64,000 nucleotides of DNA, taken from contig JAUTDX010002156.1 in assembly GCA_030844895.1 (NCBI GenBank), positions 1 to 64,000 on the forward strand. The letters are read 5' to 3'. The position numbers and the translations under genes are program-made. Numbering within the stretch: the first letter of the stretch is position 1; every line of letters begins with the position of its first letter. Shown here in pieces: positions 34,901-48,014 of this stretch. Source of the stretch: Ambrosia x helenae. Lineage: Eukaryota > Streptophyta > Magnoliopsida > Asterales > Asteraceae. The notes beneath the pieces were generated by a model, which had not been told where the DNA came from, did not search any database, and saw only the letters and a list, made by a program, of their open reading frames with translations.

Positions 34901-35963
34901 AATTAGGACGCCAAAGATGAGGTGTTGGTAAGTTTGACCATGTAGACTTTTTTCTGACGTGACGCCAAGAAAAATAGCTTATGTCTAGGTTTATGATTAC
35001 CTTAAGTTGTAACTTGAAAGCTGGTACTTGTAACCTTTTTATGGGTGAAAATAAGCTGGTTACCCAAAATATAAATCCAACCAAACTATGTCATCTTTTT
35101 ATGCAGTAACCCATCATTGAATTGTTTTTAAGTAATTTGTTACGGGTCTGTAATCCTAGAACCAAGCCCGTGGTTCCTATTTTACAGATACGGGTCACTA
35201 AAATCTTGAAACTAGACAAAATTTGAACTGATTGAAAGAATGGCTAACAGTTGGTGAAATTTATTATTAGTTTTTTTTTAATTACAGACGAAGTTGCAAA
35301 ATACTACAAACCTGAAAAAGGTAATCCAAGAAGCGAAGGACAGCGTTGGTGAATCCGATGTAAGAAACAGAATGCAGCCTTTAAAGGATATTCTGACAAA
35401 CATGATTAGTGAACTGCATGGTTCTCTTGAAAATCATGTCTTTGTAATCATTTGCCGAACTTTATGGGATCGAATGGGACAGGTGACATAAATTAACATC
35501 ATGCTGTCTTTTTTTTTTTTGTTTTTTGTTTTTTTTTTTCATATTCTATTTTTCTCATTGTTTCATCTTATCATGAAATAGGATGTGTTGAAGGTATTGG
35601 GGAACAGAAAAGAGAACTGGACTTGTAAAGCCTCGCGTGTTGCACTCTCTGTATGTCACATCTCTTTGATAATCGGTCAAAAGGGGTTTCGGGTTGAGTT
35701 AACATGAAACATTTACGTTCAAATATTTTAAGGTTTTATAAAAAAGATAGTGTCAAATATAATTACATGGATATCATTGTTACATTTCTCTCTGTTTTAC
35801 GGATTTGATTGATAAAGCATAACCCGGATTGATAATTGATTTGCAGGTTTTAAACGAAACATTTGCATCAGAAATGCAAAGATTAGTTGGGCATAAACTA
35901 GAGGATAAAGATGTGGAGGCACCCAGATCAATATTAGAGGTGCAGTCGATATTGTGCAAATGA
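29000..35963 (+). CDS. C2/MUN (Munc13-homology)-type plant protein, 956 aa, 20 coding exons
   Basis: Exons: 29000-29106, 29196-29249, 29333-29467, 29549-29667, 29743-30051, 30129-30216, 30606-30711, 30793-30906, 31093-31256, 31345-31462, 32004-32228, 32314-32504, 32912-33079, 33164-33269, 33698-33823, 33897-34055, 34142-34342, 35288-35482, 35582-35650, 35847-35963. Lengths sum to 2871 nt (957 codons with stop) and every junction keeps frame. The product matches the uncharacterised plant family I recall as At4g24610/At5g65440. Conserved phrases include LGPWCTVISYDACVRLC, a C2-like segment (residues about 242-335, with DDLIIEITDSKGKYCG and PEHELVGRIQL), YLSYVMDVATPTADCLN, an MHD/MUN-like helical region (about 400-830) and a C-terminal RSILEVQSILCK. 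Such domains suggest membrane or vesicle traffic, but function is unproven. The N-terminus (MGPKVSNAPQDFWKP) is some 150-250 residues shorter than relatives I remember. The donor at 30217 (GTGTGT) was chosen because it restores frame. Confidence 0.9.
30250..30555. mobile_element. Intronic MITE of the AGAGGTGGCAA family
   Basis: AGAGGTGGCAAAATTG at the left and the inverted TTGCCACCTCT at the right enclose about 306 bp inside intron 30217-30605. The left arm carries GGGTTGGGTAATGGGT, which also recurs in relatives. No coding capacity. Confidence 0.65.
31505..31850. mobile_element. Second intronic AGAGGTGGCAA-family element
   Basis: AGAGGTGGCAATTTTGACCC on the left and ATGGTGCCACCCCT on the right lie inside intron 31463-32003. 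The internal GGGTCAATATGGGTTG and GACAGAAAAAATTT...GGGTCAACTGAGACC match the same family. A shorter relative ends TTGCCACCTTT at about 32837 in intron 32505-32911, and another lies at about 33310-33598. Confidence 0.55.
34343..35287 (+). other. Largest intron of the C2/MUN gene (945 bp)
   Basis: Contains no recognised gene. It begins GTGAGT, ends TTACAG and holds T-rich unique DNA plus an ATGGGTCT/ACCCG-type low-complexity stretch near 35140-35215. Its size relative to the other introns suggests insertion of older repeats. Confidence 0.6.
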
Positions 35964-36199
35964 ATAGAGAAAATTAATTAATTAATCAATTAATTAAATG
36001 GAAACTCAGATTGTAATTTTGTGAGTAATTTATAAAATTTCTATTTTAGGTTTGTAGGAATTGAGTGCAAATAATAGTTATACTAACAAACTTTCAGTTT
36101 AAACCCTTTTTACTCCATCACAATACTCCCCAAAATGTAGTTGAAAGTTGAAACTCATACAAAATAGGCCCACTATATATAAAATTATAATTATAATTA
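35964..36199. other. 3' flank of the C2/MUN gene
   Basis: AATTAATTAATTAATC repeats, then AT-rich sequence up to the Helitron-like element. Includes the probable 3' UTR. No gene. Confidence 0.5.
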
Positions 36200-36648
36200 T
36201 ATATTATATATATACTATTAAAGTTGCTACACTTCAATAGTAACAAAGTTTGATTGGTAGGCTAACATTATTGGTTGTTTCATTGTTTGTGGAGGCAGCC
36301 ATTATATTGATATTTGTGGCATTTAATGGCACATCAATATTAAGAGATTTTGGGCTTCAGATCAATGGCATTTAATGGGCCGTCAATATTGGAAAATTTT
36401 TGGCTTCCGATCAAGTCAACAACAAGCTATCCAACTGTTGTAATGTTAAGGCTGGTCTAGAACTTAATGGGCTGTGAGTATTTTTTTAAGCCCACGTGAG
36501 AATAACAATCACTTAATGTTATCTTTAATGTCCACGAAACCCTCAACGCAACAGAAGCTCCCGCAGCGAGGCGCTATCTTTACCATCCAACAAACCCTCA
36601 ACACAACAGGAGCTCCCGCAGCGAAGCGCGGGGTACTACCACGCTAGT
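36200..36648 (+). mobile_element. Non-autonomous Helitron
   Basis: The 3' end has a GC-rich hairpin (CCCGC at 36615-36619, GCGGG at 36628-36632) followed 11 bases later by CTAGT (36644-36648), the canonical Helitron terminus with insertion next to T. The 5' end is taken at TATATATACTATTAAAG (about 36200), a typical plant Helitron start, but its first base is uncertain. A phrase with AAACCCTCAAC(G/A)CAACAG...GCTCCCGCAGCGA is duplicated near the 3' end (36538-36580, 36593-36625). No Rep/helicase coding sequence. Confidence 0.7.
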
Positions 36649-37850
36649 TATAATTATAATTATTACTATAAACAAGGATAAAAATAAATACATGTGTATA
36701 TAAATAAAACAACTAAATGATTAATATATAGTAAAAGCCAAGTCTGAGAAGAGCCCGAGCTTGAAAACTTTCTTACGAGCTGCACCCACGCACGTACTTG
36801 ACACTAGAGATGTAACTTCATATATATCTTCAAACTGTTGTATTCGATTTTGAGCACAATGTAAAGAATGTTAACATACTGTTCTTTCTCTGTTACCCAT
36901 TAACTCAGTAAGCTCATTCACAAATATGCTACCACAGTATCCCTTGTAATGTAAAAGGAATTTGTAAAGGTGGTGGATAACTATATAAGTAGTCCTAGAT
37001 TGGAGTCATTTGTAACTTTCCAAGAAACGGTTAACAACTCCGGTTCATCCATTCGGTCTCATAAACATTATCCATCAATGAATAGCTGTGCATCACTAGA
37101 AGGATGGCTGAGTGCCATAAGCCCATGAAATGGCTATATATTTGGTTAGGACATCAAGTCATCAACAACCAAAAACTGAAGTCAACAACCCTAGGAAAGC
37201 AACTTTTTCAACTGTGGATCACAGATACAGTATTAGATTACACCCGTTAAATTAACTTATCATACATGTTTATCCAAATGAAAATCGAATATATTAATAT
37301 AATATATAATATTAAAAAATATAATAAATAATATTTTAAATTTCTTTTGAAGTTATTATACATCAGGTTTTAAATTTTAAGGTGATTTTAAGTTTTAACT
37401 ACCTAGTGTTAAAACAGGAAACCTCAATATCAGTTGTAAAGCTGTGAGACTCGCTGATTATAAACGAGGAACTCCAATATCAATGGGAAAATTGTGAGCA
37501 TTGACGGAGATGGATATGTGCGATAGTTAGAGGCCAACAACAACGTAACTAGCAGCACCAGGAGGAGCCGATTGCAAATTAAATTAAAACGTAACTTATC
37601 AACCACTATTAGAGCAACCGCCAGATGCATTTTTGGAGCCCCAACAGATGCCAATGTGATAGGTTTTACAAAGAAAAACCTACAAAACTTCCAAGAAGCA
37701 TTAAGAGAAGAGAGAAAAATCACAAGCTTTCTTTAACCTCCATTCCTTCTTACAAAATGCAAATACAAAGAACTTAAATACGAAAATAATAAACTACCAC
37801 TAAAAATATGGAAATCATGTAGTTATTGGATCCCTACTAAAATGAAAATA
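36649..37850. other. Intergenic DNA between convergent genes
   Basis: AT-rich and without a supported gene. A short phrase AACTCCAATATCA(A/G)TGG-like is repeated near 37420-37500. Reverse-strand frame 37430-37723 matches nothing recognised. Confidence 0.45.
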
Positions 37851-38169
37851 TTTTTTTTTGAAACTTAAACTTCATTAAAAAACGGCTAAGCCCCCAAAAC
37901 ACGAGGACCGCCACAAAACAACCTTACATCATATACAATGGATATTTACACCAATCCTTCCATTCTAAAACATTGTGTTTAAATCTACTACGATACCAAA
38001 GAAAGGAACACGATTTGATGGTAGCAATCATGTCGCAAACCCGGGGTTGAACGTCCTCGAAAATCGCCTTGTTTCTAGTCTTCCATAGCACCCAACAAAC
38101 CGTCATAACAATCCCTCTAATCAGCGACTTCTGCCTTTTGTTGCCTTGATTCACCTCTGGGATTTTCAT
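37851..38169 (-). mobile_element. LINE 3'-end fragment
   Basis: On the minus strand a 5'-truncated copy encodes the LINE C-terminus: TVCWVLWKTRNKAIFEDV then IKSCSFLWYRSRFKHNVLEWKDW, the region after zf-RVT. A 3' UTR and a poly(A) seen as T9 at 37851-37859 follow. It lacks the TTGGCCGTTC tail, so it belongs to another LINE family than the 3655-5920 copy. Target-site duplications were not found. Confidence 0.75.
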
Positions 38170-38542
38170 AATTAGACTAAAGACAAACGAATGAATTATA
38201 GTAAAATAAAATTAACTCTACTGCTACTACCCACGTAGCCATCATAGAGGTGCATGGTTATCATAGTGAAGTGGGACCAAAGTAGGAACCGTATCACGAA
38301 TGACACAGACACCAGCATAATGCAGGTCCATCCACGTTCATTTCTTGTGAACTAGTGACAAGCACGGTCTAATTGTACCAATCATACATTAAATAAAAAT
38401 CCCAACGGAGAGATGTTATCTCAAAAGTAAGCCGTTGTGGTGAGTTACAGACAGCCTCAATTTGCCAAATACATATATATATATCAACATAGTCAATAAT
38501 AATAATAATAACTTATTCACACAAACTCGTCAATTTCTGCTT

Positions 38543-41500
38543 TCACGACTTCACATCTTTGAGCCCACCACCTTTCTCAAGTTCACCAACCAGGTCCCTG
38601 AGTGCCGGGACCTTCATGGCTAAGGTCCTGTATAATCTGAATATCGAGCCCTGGTTCCATCTGCGGTCCTAGCCAGTGCAAGTAGACTCAAAGCCTCTGG
38701 TAGTTTACTAAACACCTCTTTTATCTCCTCTAAGCTCATGTTCTCCAGAACCGTAGGCCTTGGAACAACCCTAACAATCTCACCACCCTTTGGTTCTTGA
38801 ACCCGATCATCGGCTTTAATTACCAGTTCAGAATGTGAATTTGCTCCACATTTGATGATAAAAGGGGTCGTTGACCCTGTATTAAACTGCAGCACGTTCC
38901 ACTGTGCCACGTCAGTTTCCGCACTTAAAAGTTCATCTGAAGTTGCCCTTGATGTCCCTTGGAACTTGTCATCCTCTTCAACAATAGACTGCAAATAAAA
39001 TAATTCCAAACAGTTGATACCATGTCAACCCAGCCCGGCCCGATTCAACCTGGCCCGTTTTGATCCAATAATTTTAAACAAAAATCTTACCTCTACAACA
39101 CGACGGGCATCTGCAATGTGCCTCTGAGCACATGGATGGTCGATCTCAAGTAAGGAAGACAATTGTGCAGAAAGATCATCCAATGATTTAACCAATGCTT
39201 TTTTCTTACTTCTACTCATTATATTAACCGAAGATTGCCTCTTTATTTCCTGTTTAGGTTAAGAGTTACTTAAGCAAAAACTGATTAAATATAATTTCAC
39301 GGTTAATTATATACAGAAATTAAGAACCTTGATTTGTTTTAGAATGTTATCAAGAGCTATTAAAGATGCAAGTCGGGCGTCTTCCGCAGCAGAAGAAGGA
39401 TTCCGGATCGGTGAACCACCATCTTCTAATGTTAATAATGCATTATCACCTTTCATCTGTTGTAGAATCTGATCACAATATAATAGAATTTGTTAGAATA
39501 ACAATAAAAATAACAATAAAAAGTAGCAGGCTTACCTTTCTTCTCTTGTGATCAACCGACTCCAGAGCTGAACGAAGTTTTGCTACTTGTGCCGCGTCTT
39601 CTGCTGCCTCGGCTGCTAATGTACCTGCAATATCCTATTAACAACACACACATACGGTTAGAGAAGATTATAAATTTGGGAAAAAGTTGTAAAATACAAA
39701 ACTGTTTATAAACAAAAGAAAATCTCTAGGGTTTACCTTGAGGTGTTGAAGTTGAGAATTATAAACCCGTTTTGCATACTCTACTAACAGTTGCCCAAGT
39801 GCATCAGTAACGGGTGGCATTGCAGCACCAAGCCCAGCCATCCAACCATCCATTATTGCAGTAGAAAGAAGCTCTAGTTGACCTGTGGCCCCGCCAACAG
39901 CATCCACACCACTGACCGAAAGAAAGTCAAAATTCATTGCAAGCCATGATCTGATCTGGCGCTGCAGCTCACCAGCTGGCGTATGAACAAAAAGGGCAGC
40001 AAGAGCCTTATTCCCTGTTGCAAATGCTTTGGCATCCTCAGTTATTTCCCTAAGCTTAGCACCTGTTACATGCTGTCTCCATGATTCCTGTACAAAATAT
40101 TCCTCTTTTAGCAGTTTTTTTATTATTAAACACAACAGATCATAGTTTTGACTTCTTTTCTGGAACACAAACCTGATCAATTCCGCGTATCTTGAGAACA
40201 ACAGATGATAATTTTGACTTCTTTTCTGGTTTTATATTTACTCTGAAACCTTGCATCTGGCCATCAAGTACTAGAGCATTTTTTAAGGTGGGATCATAAC
40301 GCCCAGGAGATCTTCCAGGACTGCTACCTCTGCTTGAGCTTCTGCTGTGTCCGATGGTAGGCTTTTCTAAAAATCTCTCAACAGCAGGGACCTAAAATAT
40401 CAAGGATTACTTTATTAAGTAATATGTCTATACGGACCATGTTTTATCTTTAAAGGGCACAAAAATAAGCTTAGTTAACAAGAAAACATATTTAAGGTCA
40501 GACAGAGTGTTCTTTTTAAATCATAGTACCTCATATATTACCATATACCAGAGGTTTGATTATAGGATTAAAGAAAAAGTGATGCAGGTTGACCCAACCA
40601 ACACCAAAAATTAGTCAACCAATTTTAACCTATTACCCAACTTGACCAACCTACCCATGGTGCCACCTTTAGACGGCATCAACGACAATGCTACAATGAA
40701 TAGACCAACAACATTTGTCACCTTGATCGATTGTAGCTCTGGTGACCTGGCAAGCAATGATCTTATATACAAAATTCTAACACGGGAAACAAGCATGGTG
40801 TCCATCACTCTATGTGGCTCCATTTTTCGTATAAACGAAAAAACTGCATCTCTTATCTCAGCAAGTATTTCATGTTCTCGTGAGGCACCTGCTTTAATAA
40901 CAGCAGCCAAAACCTGCACCATTCAAATCACATTCACCTAAAAGTTACATTGAAAAATCCAGAAATATATGAAGTAATTACAAATTTATAAAACCAACAG
41001 CATTTATACCAGCATTAGTAGCTTATTTGCTCCATCAGAAATAGCTGCCAGACCATCATAGTGGTCCAAGTCAAAATCGTTAAGAGCCGATGTTAGATAC
41101 TCCCCTGCTGGGGTTGACTTTATCTTGTCTTGACCTGGTTTGACTAAAGCAAGAGTACCATCAGCCTTTTTGTCAGCTGAGAAAGGTACAACATCCAATG
41201 CACCTTTATTATTGCTGTCATGTTTAAAAACCAGATAAAGCAAAATAGTATTTAGAATAATTATAGAAAATAAATATACAAACTAATGTCAAACTATTAT
41301 AATATTTCACCTTCCAGGATCAGGGGACTGATTTAAATTTTTGGGTGGTGCTCCTAATGCCTGAGAATATAAACAAGTGAGATATTCACTAGAAATTCTT
41401 GGTGGAAAAATTTGACAGAAATGATAACCTGTTGGCTTCCAATTGAAGATGCCTTCTCCGTCAATCGCTCAAAAAGTTTCTCGTTTTCTTCATGCAATCT

Positions 41501-44500
41501 CTGAAAAAGTGTTTAAGCACGATTGAAAACGTCCGTTTTTTTCTTGCAAGTTATTTGTTTATGTCATTTTGTGTTATCTAAACCATGAAAGTAGCAAACC
41601 TCAATTAGGGCATCGCGTTTCAGGAGTTCTTCTTCAAGTTTCTTGGTAACAGCTGAAGACTCCATGCCTTCTGTTGAGTCTAAGCTGTTCTTGGATTTGT
41701 TCTCACTGGACTGTAGAGCTTCATTTAGCTGTGCCTCCATTGCTTTTAATTTTGCCTGCAACATAAAATAGCAAAATACGATGCTCAAATGTCATAAGTT
41801 GATAGAAAAACTATATGAATGTTTAAAACTCTAGTAATATCACTTATTAGACTGCTTTATCATATTCAAGGGTAGCTCCTTTTCCTTTTCTCAGTAATCC
41901 TAGACCTACAAGTGTTTTAAAACATGCCTTTGTTTTGCAAATAAAACAAATACAGTAGGAAATTGGTGCTTATAACATTGATGATTGATGTACAAATTGT
42001 TAACCTGATGTTGAGAAACAGTGAGTTTCAAATGTTATAAAATACAGAACTAATATAAAGGACTTGGATGATGAATGAGAACCAATGACGAAACAACTAG
42101 GTGGACCAGTTATCACAATATAGCCAATATGTAAGTATGTAACACTTATGCATGGGCCTTGACCCGTTTAGCATTTATGTTTTAGTCATAAGAAAAAAGG
42201 ATTGTTTCCTATGTATAAAAGAGTAAGCAAATCAATAGGGGTCAACCATTGCTTTCATCAATACTTATTTTCGTTCAATGAAAAGCGCCAACCACTATAT
42301 AAAATCATAGGAAACCCCAATAAAACAATATTTGTGCAAAACAGAGAGAAATGATGAAATTATGGTAATGTGAAAAATTCAAAAACAGATGAACAACCTG
42401 TAATGACTCAATTGTTGAATCATGTTGTTGTATTTGCAGTTTCTGGTCTTGCACTTGCTGCAGTAATGGAGCTACTTGATTTCTCAGATCATTGTTTTGG
42501 TCCTTCTCTATCTTATGCTTTTCAGCAAGCATAATATTTTCAGCCTGTACCAAGCATGATGAGGAAAATTTATGTTATAAAGAATACGCACGTTATAAAA
42601 GTATAATCATAGATATACAACGCACTTAAAATTGTACCAAACAAACAGGTAAAATTCAAAAACCTTTAAATCTGACTGCAGTGTGAAAGAAACTTTCCAG
42701 GCTTTCTGAACTTCATTAAATAGTAACACACACTGATCATTTGCAACTTTAAGTGCCTGTTTTAGTCCCGCAACCTCTTGCTTCAGATCACGATTTTCTT
42801 TTTCTTTTTCATAATATTCCTTGCGAGCATCATTTGCCTACATAATGGAGTGTAAATTATGCCCCCATATATAAAATGCTTTTTTTCAATCAGAAAGAAG
42901 GATTTGACAACTTACAATATCTTTCCACTTTTTAATGGTATCTCGGTTTCCAAGACTCAGTACGATGTTTCTAGCTCTAGCAGAGAAATTCAAAGATGAT
43001 AGTGTCTCGGATAAATTTGAAACATTTGGACATATATTTACAATCAGCAAGGTTTTTGAGCTTCCACCTGGGATGACAAAAAAATTAAAAAAACACATGC
43101 ATTAGAAGCAAATATACAATATCTTATAAAATAACAAAATCTTGCAACTTTTTAAGAATACCAAGTGAATCAGCAAGAACTTTTGTAAGCATAGAGTTCT
43201 CATAAGGAACGTCTTCCTTCTTAGATGTCAAGGAAGCTAGCACATCTCCCAATCTACATTAAACCGTTAATGCTTCCAAGATTTCAGAATTTAGATCATA
43301 AATATTATTATGTTAAACTAATTAAACTAAGCAAATTATATAAGTTGCATACGCAGAAAGTGATTTCATGACATGTAGCATATCTGTTGTCTGCTCCCCG
43401 TTATTATCTTCCAGACCTATGCTTTCACTTCCAGCCAAGTCAACAAGAGAAAGCTTGCTATATATGTTTTCACCAGTAATCAAATTGTCATAATATATAT
43501 GTATGGTGATTATCCTGTCAAAACGTATAAAAGCAAAAACTTTTTAGGGTCTTTTTCTTTGAAATGAACATACAGAGTTATAGATATACGAGAGGGAACA
43601 GCTACAAGTTAGAAACTCCAACCATATATTTACAATCACAAAAATTAACCTGTTGAAGATTCCACCCATTTTTACATTCTAGCTAAAAAAAGAAGATTAA
43701 GTTATATGATTTTGCTGAATGATCAAGATAGCAGTTCAAATGTTTAAATGAATCTTTTTAGGTGTACTTTGGAGGACGCTAAGGTCATCGAGTATCAAGG
43801 TCGAATGACATCTTCATTGAGTGCTATTTTATGGTTGCTATTATAGCTTCATCGTGGTGTTTCAACATTTGCATTTCACTTACTTTTGATCTTCTAGTAT
43901 TGTATTTTGTAGTAGTTTAGTGAATATGTGTTAATCGGCTAATCCAAACACTTTGGCTGCTTCTAGTAATGTATTTTGCATTATAGTACTTTCTTCTCAA
44001 GAAAAATACTCCTTCCTACCAAGAAACCGAGTTCAGGTTTGAAAGTCAAAGATATAAATGTTCAAGTAAAGAATATATTTAACTTACCATACCAATGTAA
44101 TCCATACGGTTCAATTCATGCATCATCTTTTATAAACTATAAAGTATAAACACACATGGCCGTGGCCATCTTAAGTGAATTAGAGCCATTATATATCTTA
44201 AGACTGAGTTTCTGGTTATTTTTTATATATCTAGGTGGGATATAAGGTGTGGCATAAACATCAATATCACCCATAAGATAATGAACAGCTGGATAAGTCG
44301 GGCTTATATCCTGACTATAACACAAAATTGTGATAACGACTACCGTAGAAATTTCAAAAGTCAATGAATCAAAAGACACTCTTGAAAAGCAAGTCAAGAA
44401 ATCGAACACATACACATGAGAAGTATTGATCTTGGTGTTGTCACCACTTCTACTTAGAAGTGCCTTCTTAATGAGTTTGGAGAAATCTAGTGGATTGTCA

Positions 44501-47500
44501 ACCTTTTCCTGCACAAGATCTACAAAAGAATCTAGTGATCCCATCCGGACCTTGGATAGACCACTCTCTGAATCCAAAAGCAAATCATGTGTCTATTGAA
44601 CACAAGCAAAGCATCAAAACTTTGGTTAGATTTGCGTTGGCAAGTGTCATTAATATATCAAAGTACTTATACTAATAATATAACCTGCTCATTATGAAGC
44701 TCCACAACCGTTACAAAAAAATTAAATCGAGATGTTGAAGTTGTATCTGAGTTGGACACATCAAACAACTCCTCAAAGCATCTAACATATAAGCCACGAT
44801 CATGGCTAGAACCTTCCTGCAAGGATTAACCATACATCTAATCAACTTTGGTGGTGAAGGTTGGATAGATTTACATTGATATCAAGTACATAACCATGTT
44901 AAATTTGAAAATAAAAGGTACAAAGATATGCAGAGGGTTGAGAAATATGAAACAGACCATAGTATGTGTCTTTCCTGAACATGTTTGTCCATAAGCAAAT
45001 ATAGATACATTATGCCCATCCAAAGCTGACTGAACAAATGGTTGTACATCAGTGAAAACTTCAGCTACAAGGCCAACAATGTCATATGTTATTTAGATAA
45101 AACAAAACCACAAAGTATACAAATTGTCATCAAAACTTGTCTGGTAAAGTGTTGCATACCTTGCCCAATATGTGGTCCATAAACCCTGTCAAATTCATAA
45201 TCTTTCTTTGGGTTGGATACAGTATCATCACCAGTATTGACTCGTATAGTAAAATCATCAGGAAACTCAACAACTGATGGACCTTCGTCCTCAAAAAGCG
45301 GTCTTGTTCGACAAAAGACCTTTATGCTTCCTGAAATTACAGAAGAAGCATTCAGGTTATAAAATTACATATATGCACTGGGATGAAGCTGCCCGATAAA
45401 ATAATAATGCCCCATTTAGATATGTCCCCACGTGAGAGTTACTTGGTATATTTCACCTTTACAAACTTACTACCGAAATAATTGTTTTACCCTCATTGAA
45501 TAAATCCAAACCAGTTTTGACCACTATTTGATGATTGTGCAGTCACTTCCCACTGTGCCACAGTATAATTTCTTCAAATTAAGAGATATTTAATAAACAT
45601 GTCACAACCCAAATAAATTTCTTAGTATGGTGTGAACTAAAAGTACTTGGATAATAGATAATATAGTGACAGAAGGATTGATAACTATGCTTATCCTATC
45701 TTGCACAAAGTTGATGTACATGAGAATGCAGTGACTAGGAGATACTCCTAATTTGAAGAAGTCATGATTACCTTTGGAAGTCAATAACTCATTATATAAC
45801 CTTTTCTTCTCCTCCATAAGTGGAGCAACTTTGGCCTCAGCTTCAAGAGCAGCCTGATCTGAAATTAATGAGATTGTTTGGTGTGTACCACATATCAGCT
45901 AGAATGAAAAATAATCACAAAATTTGAGAATAAAATGAGTAAGAAAAAAATAGAAGTTTAGTGAGCTTCAGTTGTACACGTTGGCATAAAGAAATGAGAT
46001 AAAAACTGAGCAGAACAAATAATAAAACTGAAATTTTAGCTTATATGATTTGAAGAACACCTAACATAACAGTAATCCAGATTGAACTCCTGCGTATTAA
46101 TTAAAAGGGAAAAAAATTTGTTTGTCCTATGTTCCAAAAATATTCACACATTCTAGAATATTGCTCTGCCTAGCTTTAAGACTCAGGCTTGAGAAAGTGT
46201 AGACTACACATCATACAAGAATCATTACTCATTATAGAGAAACAAATTGAAGCGTATAGTACTTATCTTTTAAAAATAAAAGTAGGAATTGAAGTAAAGT
46301 GCATGCGTACCTAGCTTACGAGTCTTATCAGCAAGAACACCTAGATATCGTGTTACTCGATCAAGTTTAGCATTAGAGTATTCCTGAAGATCAACAGCTT
46401 CTTGTCTCAATTCTGCATAATCTTCTCTTACATTCTGTCAATGTAGTAGAACAAGTTTGTGAGCGTCAGGAGGGCATAAAAGTTCTCAGATAAAACAACT
46501 ACTACACAACAATCACAAGACAGAGCCAGCTACAGAACATGAAAATTACCACCTTTTGGGCATTTACTATGTTGAAAAGATATATTGCCTCAACTATCAA
46601 GATGCACCAATAAATCTTTTTTGTGGACTATAAACGACTATCATTAACCAAAGAAGAGAAACAATAAGATCCCTTATCTCTCATTCATTACTATCCTAAT
46701 AACCAAACAGTAAATTAGTTAAGCTTTTACAAGAAAAAATAGCAAATACCATTCACTAACTTTTTACCAGCACACCCTCTATTACTCATTGTATGTGCTT
46801 ATAATGCTTATCAGTTATCACTGTATTTATCGCATTTAAATTGAGCTACCTGAAATCATGTCTAAAGAGGATTCATGGGAGCGATCATTGTCACTGTTAA
46901 TATTTCCACATTCCTTATAAACCCTTCAAAATGATTATCTTGAGGTACTGATCTAAAATGTGTTAGAAAGACCAGCCATTTGACCAAGAATCCACCATAT
47001 GTGACAACTGATGACAAACTAATGATTATGATTATGACATCTTGAGACTACTCCAAATTACAAATACAGAGGCAATTTCCATGGTAAACTTGATTATAAG
47101 TTTTCCTGCAGGGAATGTGAGCTCACACTTCACTTCTGTAGTTCTGTTACAGTTTTAAGTTATTCAGTTGAAGTGGCAATGTCTTTGTATCACCTAGATA
47201 TCTCACAATGAGTTCTATCATTCACATCCTGACGTGACCCTTTATGAAAGAAACAACCTCATACTAAAACCATATCTTCACCTTTAACATAATGGAACCA
47301 TGAAATGATAGCACAAAGACCTTTAGATTTGTACTTGAGATGGAGTTACTAAAAGATGAACTAATTCGATAAGCATACCCCAAGTAATTTGCCAATTTAG
47401 TTTGGTTAACACAATGGAAGCTAGATTCAATTGTTATTCAATGCCACATCTTTGTTATGGTCATTCCATGTTGGTTAAATTCTAGGCTAACCCCAATCTT

Positions 47501-47980
47501 TTGCATACCCAACGAAAATCACATTCCGCGCTCTAATTCAGTAGAAAACAGCAACAGAACTAAGCCTACACAGTCAAAACTATCATGTTGATCAACATCA
47601 ACATAACCTACAACCCTAGTTTGTTTTGCAAAACAAAAGAACTAAGCCTATAAACACTAATACCAACAAAAACTTACTACAATCATTCAAGAATGTACTG
47701 CCACAAGATCACTATATAAAAAAAAAATTCAAATTCAAATTGTTTTAACTTTTAACCACTAGTCATACTTCAAATCACATAGCCTCAACCTAACACACAT
47801 CCACACACCTTATCCATATCCATATCACAAACAACACATTTCAACTACTACACACTTCACCAGCAACAATTAACCACAACTTTCCAAATCCATCACCATA
47901 ACCTAACAGCAACACAAATTCCTAATCACTACACACATCTTCTATTCCAGAAACTAAAACGAATTAATAATAACAACAAA

Positions 47981-48014
<34 letters not shown>

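Noticed and set aside
37430..37723. 97-codon reverse frame between the convergent genes
   Set aside because: No recognisable domain or splice signals, and codon content looks random.
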